Positions 10,112 through 19,489 of a DNA stretch of 64,000 nucleotides are shown here, piece by piece. Position 1 is the stretch's first letter; each line of letters begins with the position of its first letter. The position numbers and the translations under genes are program-made. Below the pieces are notes generated by a model that had not been told where the DNA came from, ran no database searches, and saw only the letters and a program-made list of their open reading frames with translations. The stretch is taken from NCBI RefSeq assembly GCF_000227135.1, contig NC_018257.1, positions 751,777 to 815,776 on the forward strand, in the 5' to 3' direction. Origin of the DNA: Leishmania donovani. Its lineage: Eukaryota > Euglenozoa > Kinetoplastea > Trypanosomatida > Trypanosomatidae.

Positions 10112-10183
10112 AGGCCACTGCGAGAATCGAACTCGCGACCCCCACTTTACGAGAGTGGTGCACTGCCACTGTGCTAAGCGGCC
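10112..10183 (-). tRNA. tRNA-Thr (anticodon CGT)
   Basis: On the - strand a 72-nt cloverleaf folds cleanly: 7-bp acceptor stem (GGCCGCT with AGTGGCC, one G-U pair), D arm GCAC/GTGC, 5-bp anticodon stem CCACT/AGTGG with loop CTCGTAA, a 5-nt variable loop and a T arm GCGAG-TTCGATT-CTCGC. Anticodon CGT occupies 10149-10151 and reads ACG, hence threonine. There is no intron and the CCA end is not encoded. Internal promoter boxes are intact (A box TAGCACAGTGG; B box around GAGTTCGATTCT). It sits in the strand-switch region, a common tRNA position in these genomes. Confidence 0.96.
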
Positions 10184-10549
10184 AGCTGTTATTATTAGGC
10201 ATGCCACAAAGAGCCACCAAGACAGGAAAGCCCCGCTGAGCGGTGGGGGCGGGGGCACGTTCCTGTGGCTGCTTGCGCCGGTGGTCCGGGTGGTTTTTGG
10301 TTTAGGGAGGTTGGGGGGGGGTCGGGGTTTGAGGGCGTCGCGAGCATCGGGCCCCTCCCCCCCTCGTTTTCTGCGGCGTAGGGCGAGCGCTGGGGGGGGG
10401 GGCGATATACGGGTGAAAAAGCGCGGCCGGCAACGCGGCGACTCGCTGAATTTCTCATACGATTGCAACATGCCTTCTATGGTCGGTGAGCTGCGCTCGA
10501 GAGAGAGACAGGAGGCATTCATGGTACAGGGGAGTTCTATAAACGAGGC

Positions 10550-12460
10550 TTACACGTCGCAGTCAGACTTGAGGTAGTTAACGTCGATCGCTTCAGGCAG
10601 CTGCACCTTGCCAGCCTCGCTACTGATGGACTGCACCGCCTTGAGCGCCTCCTCGACCGGCTGCAGGAGGGCGCTGCCGTCGACGATGCGGACGTCTTCG
10701 TAGGCTGAGATGGTGACCGGCTCCCACGCTCCAAATGCACGCTGCGCGCTGCGCAGTAGCGCGACGCAGGTGCTCGTGTCCGCGACGCCGCCGCGATAGG
10801 CAGCGACCGGCCCGTCGGCGTCTTGCACCACCTCGCTGACAAACTGAACCGTCGCAGTGATGCGGGAGAGGGTATCCTGCAATGCCTGGAGATTCTGTTG
10901 CGCCTTTTGCTGGCACTGCTGCTGCAGGTTTGCCTCCAGCGCGTCGAGCCGCGCGCGCAGCCGCGTGAAGCTATGCGCGATGTCGCTGCGGACTTGCTTG
11001 TGCGTCTGCGACACGTCTGTCTGCGCCGCCTCGAACAGGTCAAAGACACTCTTGATCTCCTGCGAAAAGGTGATGGCGTTCTGCACCCACCGCTCCAACC
11101 GTGGCGCCTCCTCGCGCGTAGCCTGCTCGATCGGGACGCAGTTCTCTTGCGAGTACCCGTCGTAGTACAGACAATGACTGCAGAGCAGGCGCTTCTCCGT
11201 CGGCGACCAGAACTCCACCGTCTTTTTCGAATGCACCGCGCACTGCAGATCCTCGCTGTTCCGCGACGACCGGCTCGCCGGGACGAGGGCGTCATTGCCG
11301 CCGTTGATCGTTCGTCTCGCTGCGGGCAGGGCAGCAGCAGCGGAGGCAGATGGAGAAGGCGACGCTGCCGGCGCAGGAGGGGCACGCGACGGCCGGCCGT
11401 TTCCGACTGCCGGCACGGTATCACCCAGGCGGCGTGTCACTACGACCGGCTCCAGCGTGCTGACGAAGACGACGAAGCGGGGCATCAGCTGATGCATGTG
11501 GCACACCGCCACGGCGTTGCGCGAGGGGATGTGGAAGGCGTCGAATCCGGCTTCCTCCAGCATCTCGAGGCATTGCTCCATCGAAAAGCGGTAGAGGTTT
11601 GCGTTGAGGTCCTGCGCCTCCTCCTTGGTCACCGTGCGCGCTTTGCCAACCGCCACGTCAAACGCCACCAGCCCCCACCCCTCGCGAAACAGTTGCTCGA
11701 GCTCCTGCGCCGGCGCGGCGAGCCGGGTCGCATCCTTGTCGTACAGAACCACAGCACTCGAGCACAGTTCGTCCGCGTCATCTTGATTCGACAGCCCAAA
11801 AGGCGCGCCCGACACGCACGCCTTTTCCATCTTGCGCAGCGTCGCGGGACTGCACAGCTTCCACAACAACTGCAACTCCGTCGCCGGCGGGGCGGCGGCG
11901 CTGCCGCGGTGGCTTGCCACATGCATGCGCGAGACGCGGTCCAACAGTGGACCCCACGCCTCCGGCGAGGCCTCAACGGCAACAATGCCTTCGGTCAGCG
12001 ACACCTGGTACTCCGCCCCGCTCTGCGCGCCGAGCTTTGTGAGCAGATACTCGGCCTCCTCCTTCACTTTCGCCGGCGACCGCCGCGGCGGCACGAACGA
12101 GTCCTCCCGCAATGCTGTGCTCAGTGTGGAGTGATTCGGTGACGTCTCTGCTGCACCGGTGGCCGGCAACGTCGCCCGATTGAGCGCCGACGACGGCGCA
12201 GGTGAGGAGCTGAGCCGCGTGCTCTCGGCGTGACGCCTCGAGAATGGGAGCGCACTCCCGCTAATTGTGGCTGCCGGTGTCGCTGCCGCCGACAGGCTCC
12301 TTTGCCACTCCTTTGCCAGCGAGGCGATCTGCAGCGGGGTAAAGGCGTTCATATTCGCCACAAGGGTGAGGAAGGTGTCCTCGCTGCAGTACACCAGGTC
12401 ACTGAGTGTGTAGCCGGAGCCCTTCAGCTTCTCCGTAAAACGTGCCCAGAGAGCGGACAT
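10550..12460 (-). CDS. B-box zinc finger / coiled-coil protein
   Basis: A 636-residue protein from the first ATG in the frame (12460). The N-terminal 60 residues are a small helical domain (MSALWARFTEKLKGSGYTLS; LQIASLAKEWQ). A Ser/Ala/Pro-rich linker precedes a mixed alpha/beta domain of about 200 residues (EEAEYLLTKLGAQSGAEYQV; EGWGLVAFDVAVGKA; FVVFVSTLEPVVV). A second Pro/Ala-rich linker leads to a B-box-like zinc site at about 407-442 (CAVHSKKTVEFWSPTEKRLLC then CxxC). Residues about 450-560 form a Gln-rich coiled coil, the order seen in TRIM-type proteins, but no RING is present. The C-terminal 80 residues are conserved-looking and contain a VxWEPV-like strand. Function is unknown; the architecture suggests an oligomeric scaffold. 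It is the last gene of the - cluster, ending only 366 bp from the tRNA. Confidence 0.8.
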   Translation of the reverse strand: MSALWARFTEKLKGSGYTLSDLVYCSEDTFLTLVANMNAFTPLQIASLAKEWQRSLSAAATPAATISGSALPFSRRHAESTRLSSSPAPSSALNRATLPATGAAETSPNHSTLSTALREDSFVPPRRSPAKVKEEAEYLLTKLGAQSGAEYQVSLTEGIVAVEASPEAWGPLLDRVSRMHVASHRGSAAAPPATELQLLWKLCSPATLRKMEKACVSGAPFGLSNQDDADELCSSAVVLYDKDATRLAAPAQELEQLFREGWGLVAFDVAVGKARTVTKEEAQDLNANLYRFSMEQCLEMLEEAGFDAFHIPSRNAVAVCHMHQLMPRFVVFVSTLEPVVVTRRLGDTVPAVGNGRPSRAPPAPAASPSPSASAAAALPAARRTINGGNDALVPASRSSRNSEDLQCAVHSKKTVEFWSPTEKRLLCSHCLYYDGYSQENCVPIEQATREEAPRLERWVQNAITFSQEIKSVFDLFEAAQTDVSQTHKQVRSDIAHSFTRLRARLDALEANLQQQCQQKAQQNLQALQDTLSRITATVQFVSEVVQDADGPVAAYRGGVADTSTCVALLRSAQRAFGAWEPVTISAYEDVRIVDGSALLQPVEEALKAVQSISSEAGKVQLPEAIDVNYLKSDCDV

Positions 12461-13762
12461 GATGGTAGGTGGTGCTTGGGAGCGCACAACGACGGGCTTT
12501 TGGAGCAGACAAGACAACAGTGACGTGTGCGGATGGGTTGTGACGATAGTGGATTAGAAAGTGTGAGCGGAGCCCACCCACTTGTGAAGACGTGTTGCTA
12601 TTTTTTTTTTCCTATACTTCGGCTATTTCGCGTGCAACGGATGGCAGAGAGACCGAAGAACCGGAACGGATGTGCCCCCTGCTGGGCGACAACGAGCAAA
12701 GCGTGAGTGCCCAACAGACGGGTGATAGATTAGGCGGGGAAGCGAACGTCGAGCGTGCGGTGGTGGTGGGGGCCACTTCTGTGAGCGACGCCACCACAAT
12801 TTGTGGCGCTGGGCGAGACTCGTGGTGATGATGACGGTTGCCATAGCACACGAAATACGTGTGCCGACGTGAGGGAGGGGGGGGGGCAAGCAGAGCAGAA
12901 AGAAGAGGGATAGAACGTGATAAGGACAGCCTCACTTGCAACACAGAGAGGCCCAATGACCGGAGCAAGGTAGAGAGGCACCATCCCTTCATGCAACAAA
13001 CGCAGGCGTCGCCGTGCCGATCATGCAGCACTATACCACAATTGCTGCTTTCTGGGTCGACAGCGTTCACCCTCCTTTTCGTTGTCGTTGCCGTTTTGTT
13101 GGTTTACTTGGCTGCTGACGGTTTCGTTTTTTGCCGCACACGCATACGAAGGATGTTCAGCACGACACATCCCTGCGTGCCCGTGTCCAGAAACCGTACA
13201 AAACCAAGCAAGCACACGCATACAGAGAAAGACACGCACACGCGCGTACACAACGGCTCGTACAATGAGGGAAGGCGTCGTAAAGGATGAAGCAAGACGA
13301 AACTCACAAGGCAAAACGGAGAACAACGAAAACAGGTGACATAGATGACCAAAGAAGGGTACACGGGTGGGAAGGCAATGAGAGAAGGTGGAGGGTGGAC
13401 ATGTGTCTTCACCCACGAAGATCTACACGCATACACGTGAGCACGCACGCCTCCCGAAGCGGCTGCAAAAAAGCGAATCGCGAGAGAAGAAAAATGAAAA
13501 ACGAAAAACGAGGTACGAAGAACACATAGGCACAGACGCAGACAACACACTCGAACGCGTGAGAAACACCATCCCGATCGTGGGAGGAAAGGCGTCCTCT
13601 GCGGAAGGCGGCAAGGATGGAGGAAGAGACGCACCGTGTCATGACGAACATGTAGCAGAAAGTGGACCACCGGACCCCTAACCCTATCCCCACCCCAAAA
13701 CCACAACAACCCTCACTCCGTCACGGACCCTCATATATCTCGGGCTTCGTGTTCTCCGCAAG
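12461..13762 (-). other. intergenic region
   Basis: No gene supported. The + strand turns purine/A-rich, so the - strand is pyrimidine-rich, as expected for UTRs of - strand genes. Short CCCTAACCCTA at about 13676-13686 resembles two telomere repeat units but is too short to mean much. Confidence 0.55.
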
Positions 13763-15373
13763 TTAGGGTACCTCGCGTAGGTTGAGAGAAAGCACCAAAT
13801 CCCCAAATGGGGCTGACGGCACGTGCTGCAGCTTGACCTTGGAACAGAGACCGAGAAGTGAGACCAGCTGCTCCATGGCCGCGCTGTTCGGCACACTTGC
13901 AGAGCTTCCTGCCGACGCGGTCTCGGCAGCGAGGTCCTCCAGATCCACATCGCTGGAGAGCAACCGCCCGTCGAAACCGATCCCGGAAAGGGCACCGATA
14001 GAGATGGAGGGCACAAGCGACCCCATCTCATGTTTCTGGTGGGTGAAGCTGTTTCTGGACTTTTTCCCCATCACGGGTGACGACGAGGCGGACGGTGAGT
14101 GCTTGCGGGAGCAGACGAGCGTGCCCATGCGGCGCACGTGCTCGGCGTTTGACAGCCACACCGCATCCTCCACCTGATTCACAGCCCCTACGGCGGCCGT
14201 GTACGTTGCTCCACCGCCTCCTGCTCGGTGGCTGCTGGCGAAGACGCAGCTGTGCGTAATTGGAGGGCTGGAACGCGACTGCCGCGACCGATCGCAGTCG
14301 AACGGACTCGACACATCGGCGGGTGGCAGGGCAAACTCCGAGACGCCCTGCGCTGGAGACAGCCGAGAGCCGGGCATCAGAGGAGACAGATTCGTCCTAG
14401 GACTGCGAGAGAGATGCGACGAGAGGGCTAACGTGGCGGCCGGCGCTAGGTACGGGGTGGGCAAGGAGGACTTGCCGAGCGAGCCCATGGCCTCTGGCGA
14501 GATCGACTGCGAGCGGGTATCGCCTTCGCTACCGAAGCGACGCAAACCAGGGCTGGCAGTGCGGATCGGCGACGACCTCTCCGCTGCCGCACAAGCCGCG
14601 GTGCCCCTCTCCCTGTCGCCGGCCGCCAGCACAGGCGAGGCGGCTTGCGTGCCAGGCTGGACCCAAGAGTGGTGCCGCCATGTGCGGTCCATCGTCACGT
14701 CCACGCGCACAAAGTCGTCACTGGACCAGAGATACTGCCGCCGCGCGTGCACTGGGATCGTTGGGCATTCCTCGGCGGACCGAAAGAGGCGCAACGAGAC
14801 ATGGTTAGCGGGCGAATGAGGGGTACGTTCCCTGCTCAGCGACGCGTTTCGCGGCGGAGGAGACTGTGGCGGCGATCTGACATTGCCGCTGGGGGAAGCG
14901 GGGAAGTGGTTGTTGGCGTCGTCGGTTGCCGTGACACAGCTCTGCAGCACGACGCCGTAGATATCCTGACATCGCAGGTGGGCAAAAAGAACACGTACTA
15001 GCGTGTTGAGGGCCTCGAGTTGCTCAAAGTCGCGCGGCACAGAGTGGTCGGTCGCCGGCTCGCGGTAGTCCTGCAGCGTCCACACTTCTACCGGAGAGTG
15101 ATTGAGATAGACGACGAGGTGAAGCGGGCCGCGGAAGGGGCCGGCGGCGTTGGGTGCCAGGGCACCGCTGCTCCAGCTGGACTGCCGCCAAAGCTCCTCC
15201 GCCTCCTCGTAGCTACCGGTATCGCGCATCGAAAGGCCGCCGAAGTGGAACGTGACGGGGCCCTTCTCGTGGTCCTTGTAGTTGGGCGACCGTGCATCGC
15301 GAATGAGGCGCAGCAGGTTCACCAGAAGCGGTGCATTATCGACGGCAGTGCGAAGCGAGTCCATGCTGGGCAT
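13763..15373 (-). CDS. Ser/Pro-rich protein with possible HORMA-like N-terminal domain
   Basis: A 536-residue protein. Start at ATG 15373 is supported by a 12-T tract and AG acceptor about 15-35 bases upstream on the - strand. Residues about 1-150 look folded (LLVNLLRLIRDA; VTFHFGGLSMRD; LHLVVYLNHSPVEVWTLQDY; FEQLEALNTLVRVLFAHLRC), followed by a further conserved-looking strand block at about 185-240 (VSLRLFRSAEECPTIPVHAR; DDFVRVDVTMDRTW). Residues 250-450 are Ser/Pro/Arg-rich and presumably disordered, with many SP motifs, and a short ordered C-terminus ends LSLNLREVP. The alternation of strands and the VEVW...LNTLV...LL helix recall the HORMA domain of autophagy protein Atg13, which also has a long disordered Ser/Pro tail. 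That resemblance is by eye only and weak; otherwise the protein is unrecognised. Confidence 0.65.
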   Translation of the reverse strand: MPSMDSLRTAVDNAPLLVNLLRLIRDARSPNYKDHEKGPVTFHFGGLSMRDTGSYEEAEELWRQSSWSSGALAPNAAGPFRGPLHLVVYLNHSPVEVWTLQDYREPATDHSVPRDFEQLEALNTLVRVLFAHLRCQDIYGVVLQSCVTATDDANNHFPASPSGNVRSPPQSPPPRNASLSRERTPHSPANHVSLRLFRSAEECPTIPVHARRQYLWSSDDFVRVDVTMDRTWRHHSWVQPGTQAASPVLAAGDRERGTAACAAAERSSPIRTASPGLRRFGSEGDTRSQSISPEAMGSLGKSSLPTPYLAPAATLALSSHLSRSPRTNLSPLMPGSRLSPAQGVSEFALPPADVSSPFDCDRSRQSRSSPPITHSCVFASSHRAGGGGATYTAAVGAVNQVEDAVWLSNAEHVRRMGTLVCSRKHSPSASSSPVMGKKSRNSFTHQKHEMGSLVPSISIGALSGIGFDGRLLSSDVDLEDLAAETASAGSSASVPNSAAMEQLVSLLGLCSKVKLQHVPSAPFGDLVLSLNLREVP

Positions 15374-15387
15374 ACGCCGAAGCACCG

Positions 15388-15407
15388 CTCCGCGCAAAAA
15401 AAAAAAA
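15388..15407 (-). promoter_or_regulatory. probable trans-splice acceptor
   Basis: On the - strand a run of T (15396-15407) is followed by GCGCGGAG; the AG at 15388-15389 lies 14 bases before ATG 15373. It decides the start of the downstream gene. Confidence 0.6.
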
Positions 15408-16756
15408 TAGGTGCACAAGTAAGAGAGACCTAAACACACGGAGATGGGCTGGGGAGACAGAGGGACGAAAAGGGCAGGATGGCCGATTCAACCGCTCCGT
15501 TTCTCTCCTCCCCTTCTCAGAATGGTCTGCAGTTGTGTATCGACGAGTGCAGCCTTGTACGCAAAACAACAACAACAAAACACTTTTTGCCTCCGCGCCG
15601 CTGTGCCCCGTTGGGTTGTATCCGCGTGTGTATGTGGACACACAGACTACTGAGGCGATGGCAAGGGCCGTGGGAGGGTGGAGGGAAAGGCAGTGCGGGG
15701 CGGTGTCTCTGTGTGATTCTAATGCGCCGCTTTTTTTCGTCGCAGCACGTGCCGTCTATGTGAAGGAGACCGAAAGGGAAAAGAGGCCGCCAATGCTTGC
15801 AATAGATGTGGGACGAGCAGCAGCGAGCACTGTGCCGTGTATCGACGGGCAGTGCGACGGGTGGAAAACAAACGGCACAGAGGAGAGGGAGGCGGTCTCT
15901 GGTGGAGTGGCGGGAATTCCCAATTTCGCAAGGACACGCACACAAAACTGAGCAGAGGGCAAAGAAGGGAAGGAAAATAAATACAGCAGCGACAACAATA
16001 ACAATACACGCTTTGGAAAGAACGAGAAGAGAGGGAGGGAAGAGGGGTGGTGGTGCGAGAGGACGTCAACCTCACGCATGAGCGACGGAGCACACACGCG
16101 CACCGCCTCTACGCAAATTCAAAGGAAAAACAACAACACGCAAAGAAACAAATGCGAACACACACGCAGCGGACAGCCCAACGGCAACTACAGGAAATGT
16201 ATGCTCGCGTTCTCCAGTCTAGCAGCTATGATCTCGTAATTAGATGAGGAGTGAACCGGGCTCACTCTAATTTGTGCACATGTCAGGCAAAGAGGGACAA
16301 GGATGAAGAGAGAACGAACGATGCTATGCCATGAAAGGTCGGGAGTCGTGGACAGGGCATGACCTCGATGGACGCTGCCACGCTCGAATGCGAGCGAGCT
16401 ATATCGCACCGACAGCGATCGGTGCCACCTTCACGCGCTACCGCGATGGTGTCGACAGAGAAGGAGGGGTGGGAGTGCGCAGACGAGGGCGCTGACACCT
16501 TTCTCCGTCCATAAGATACAGCCTACTGGTGGCGCTGGAGGCTTTTTTCTTGTTTTTTTTTTCGGGGGGGGGGGTCTTTAGGCTTGCACGGCGTCATCAT
16601 GGCCACGATTCATGTGAGGAAAATGAAGGAGAGCGCGCGTGCCAACATTGGACACCTGCAGTCGTCATTTAGCACATACGCATGTCACCAAATCATTCAG
16701 CGGTGTCACCAGGTAACCAAGCCTTCTTCTTTTCTCCCTTCATTGAGCCTATTGCT
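15408..16756 (-). other. intergenic region
   Basis: No gene. A/G-rich on +, with short CA tracts and a poly-G stretch at about 16563-16572 preceded by a T run. Presumed UTR of flanking - strand genes. Confidence 0.55.
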
Positions 16757-17857
16757 TCACATCTGCCGCATGAGGATGTCCTTGCAGTAGTCCACTTCAA
16801 AGTCTTCGAGGTCCTGCAAGTTCAGCGTCAGTGTCCACAGTCCGTGCGCCTTCACCTGTCGCCCCTCGCTGATCGGGGCATTAGCGGCCGCCAACGGGTC
16901 CATGGAGCGTGTCACTGCCCACTTGCGCTCCAGCGTCATCTCTTCACGGAAACTCTCCACCATTAGGTTCACCACGATACGGCCGACCGGCACAACCTCC
17001 CACAACTCGTCCGTCTGCTTGCGCTTGATCTTCGAAATGCGATGCACCTTGTCTGCGTCCTGCACGGCCCAGGCAGCCAAGTGGATGTGCCGTGCCCCCT
17101 CGCACGTGCCGAACATCATGTAGTCAAAGTTGGAAGTCTTCTCGGAGACATCGATGCAGCAGAGATCCCGCACCTTCAGCGACGACAAAATGTCGGCGAT
17201 CTCCTTCACGTCCTCCATTCGCGCCTTTTTGGCGTCCTGCCACGCCTCGTCAATGACGCCATTCACCTCCATCTCGAGCAGCATCTCGGCAAACCGCTCG
17301 TCATCGTACGGGAGGCGAGACGGGCTGGGGAGCCGACCCTCCTCGGCAGGTTCATGCGCAGTCATCGCCGCCTCAACGTCTTGAATTGCGTTCGGCAAAG
17401 ACGATACTTCGACGGCTGCGTTAGCGGATGCGTCGGCAGGTTTGTCTGCGTAGGCTGCCTCCTCGCCTGGCATCAGACTCGCTCTCGTGTTAGCCCGTGG
17501 CCGCGTGTCTGCCGTCTCGTCTGCGTCCAGTGGAATGCGAAGGCGTGAGTAGCGTGTGCCTTCCTCCTCGGGTACAACCCGGACCACGCCAAGCACCTCG
17601 CTCCTTGCAGCGTCTCTCAATCTGCTCGACGGCGAAGCGGCGCCTGCTTCGAGCGCAGGGTTTTGCGTCGCTGCGGTGAGGCCGATGAGATGGTCAATGT
17701 CTACGAAGTTATCATCGTCTGCTGCATGTGGTGCGTGAGTCGGTTGCAGGCGTGTATGCGACAAGCTGTACAACCGCGCGTGGGGCACCCGGAGCGCAGG
17801 TGTTGTTGGCCGCCCACACGCCAGGGCGAGCTGGAACATGACCCCTCTACAAGACAT
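16757..17857 (-). CDS. mitochondrial ribosome silencing factor RsfS/MALSU1 (Iojap family)
   Basis: A 366-residue protein from ATG 17857 (ATG 17839, six codons in, is an alternative). The N-terminus (MFQLALACGRPTTPALRVPH) is basic and suits a mitochondrial presequence. After a long Ala/Glu-rich linker comes the RsfS/Iojap domain at about residues 215-315: ILSSLKVRDLCCIDVSEKTS, FDYMMFGTCEGARHIHLAAW and, after a short insertion, WEVVPVGRIVVNLMVESFRE with LERKWA. These match the family signature of a D-V...S-x-x-D-Y core, the RH...A helix and the closing V-V-H/N-x-F...LE-x-W strand. RsfS/MALSU1 binds uL14 on the large ribosomal subunit and blocks subunit joining during assembly. The C-terminal 50 residues (ending LMRQM) extend beyond bacterial RsfS. 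A short upstream ORF may lie in the leader. Confidence 0.88.
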   Translation of the reverse strand: MSCRGVMFQLALACGRPTTPALRVPHARLYSLSHTRLQPTHAPHAADDDNFVDIDHLIGLTAATQNPALEAGAASPSSRLRDAARSEVLGVVRVVPEEEGTRYSRLRIPLDADETADTRPRANTRASLMPGEEAAYADKPADASANAAVEVSSLPNAIQDVEAAMTAHEPAEEGRLPSPSRLPYDDERFAEMLLEMEVNGVIDEAWQDAKKARMEDVKEIADILSSLKVRDLCCIDVSEKTSNFDYMMFGTCEGARHIHLAAWAVQDADKVHRISKIKRKQTDELWEVVPVGRIVVNLMVESFREEMTLERKWAVTRSMDPLAAANAPISEGRQVKAHGLWTLTLNLQDLEDFEVDYCKDILMRQM

Positions 17858-18981
17858 GGGTGAATATGAATGCACGTATTGCTCTATATGTAACCCGAAT
17901 AGAGCAGCCGTCAACGCAGAAACCAGACTTCGACGGCGACGGCCATACGCCGCGCTTGCGCACAAGACTCGTAATGCCAGGGGGAGGGGGGGGGGAGATA
18001 GAGAGGACTTCGGGTATCAGGAAGAGATGGCGCTTGCAACACGAAGAGGAGGCAAACAGAGGAAATAAAGCAAGAAAAGAGTGGGCAGTCGGGGTGGGGG
18101 GAGGGGAGGGCAGCGCATTCCTTGTGGGCTGTCTGGTATGCGTACATGAACAAACGCGCCTGAACATACGTACACGCACATGAACAGCCGTTCCACATGA
18201 AGCGCGTGGCACAGGCACCGCCTGCCTCACAGACAAGAGCAAGAGACGGAGCAGGCACAAGATTCCGCTTGCCGCCGCCCGCTCTTTGACTCTATCCCTT
18301 TGTTGGGCACACCCCGCCTGGCGACTCCGTCCGAATTCCTCCTCTGTTGCCATGTTTCGGCGATCCCTTTTGCGTTTCCTTTCTTTTCCGCGTCCCACCT
18401 GCCGTGGAGGCGTTCGTGACGCTCACCAAAAAGTGATTGTGTCGAGTGCGCTTCAGTTTTTTGGATTGGCCGAGAGAGAGAGAGAGACAGAGAGACGTGG
18501 TGCACACACGCTGGGCATCAAGCAAGAAGAAAAGGACCGCCTCCGTGGGCACGCTGCCTCTCTGCACCGTAAGCACTGTGCGTACCTCCTCCAAGGCGAA
18601 AAGAAAAGCACGGAGGCATCTATTAAAGAAAGAAAAAGGGGTGGTGGTGGTGGTTTGGAGGGGAGAGGGTAGGGGGCAACGATCCACACATAAGCACAGC
18701 GCTGTGCACATGAAATACTGCGGCACTGTGAGTGGGCGGAAAAAAAAAAGATAGCGGGAGGGCCGCATGGTGAGATACGTGCGCGTACGATGTAGGGAGG
18801 AGAGAGTGGTGGTGGTGGAGAGGAGCTGCTCTAAAGGTGAAACAAGGACAGTACGGGAGATACGTGAAGAAAAACCCCCAAGCAAACAAAAAAGGCAACG
18901 ATGGAGACGAGTCCAAGGCGCACAGAAAGCGGACGCTGGCAAGCAGCGATGCTTCAGTGTGCGTGCTTGGTTCTGTATGAA

Positions 18982-19022
<41 letters not shown>

Positions 19023-19489
19023 AGAGAACGCAAGCAACAAGAAGGTCAAAAGACCGTGGCGGACGACACCGAAAACAAAAAAGTCTCACCAATGGCCGCG
19101 ACGGAAACAGCGCTATCGAGCACGGACTGTGCACCCTCGACATTATCATACGTACAAACCAAGGTGGTATGTCCATCTCGGGGCGTATGAGTGCAAAGAG
19201 TCGCTCCACCTAAAATGGCAGTACTTCTGTGCCACGCCTCACACACGAATGCTGAGAGTTGCATCCGAAGAGAGAAGCAGGAAAGTAAATCTAGAGACAG
19301 CCCACACCGAAAGAGAAAGGCAACAATAAGTGGGCTCGTGAAAGCACGGGGAGGGATGGCTCGACAGCACGTCTTGCCGTCCGCGATACAGCTGAAACAC
19401 GAAACGGGGCGGGAGCAAGAACAGCATTAGCAACAAACAAGTGCTCTGATCCACTTCTTTCGCCGACATCCATGGTGGAACGTGAACTG
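17858..19489 (-). other. intergenic region with TG microsatellite
   Basis: About 1.6 kb, no gene. Poly-G around 17981-17995 marks a C-rich tract on the - strand ahead of the RsfS gene. A (TG)n array of about 18 units spans roughly 18985-19021. Otherwise A/G-rich on +. Confidence 0.6.

Larger units (their letters stand above)
9623..10549. other. convergent strand-switch region
   Basis: Genes to the left are all on +, and all genes to the right are on -, so two polycistronic units converge here. The region has several long G runs on the + strand (around 9998-10007, 10240-10255, 10311-10330 and 10391-10402) and one tRNA gene. In Leishmania such convergent regions are Pol II termination zones, often rich in base J and carrying tRNA genes; that role is inferred from layout and not visible in sequence. 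No protein gene is supported in it. Confidence 0.85.

Noticed and set aside
10823..12142. 439-codon open frame on + opposite the B-box gene
   Set aside because: Antisense shadow of a gene with much better coding character; Arg/His/Leu-rich product without any recognisable domain.
13676..13686. CCCTAACCCTA telomere-like motif
   Set aside because: Fewer than two full repeat units; expected by chance and no subtelomeric context.
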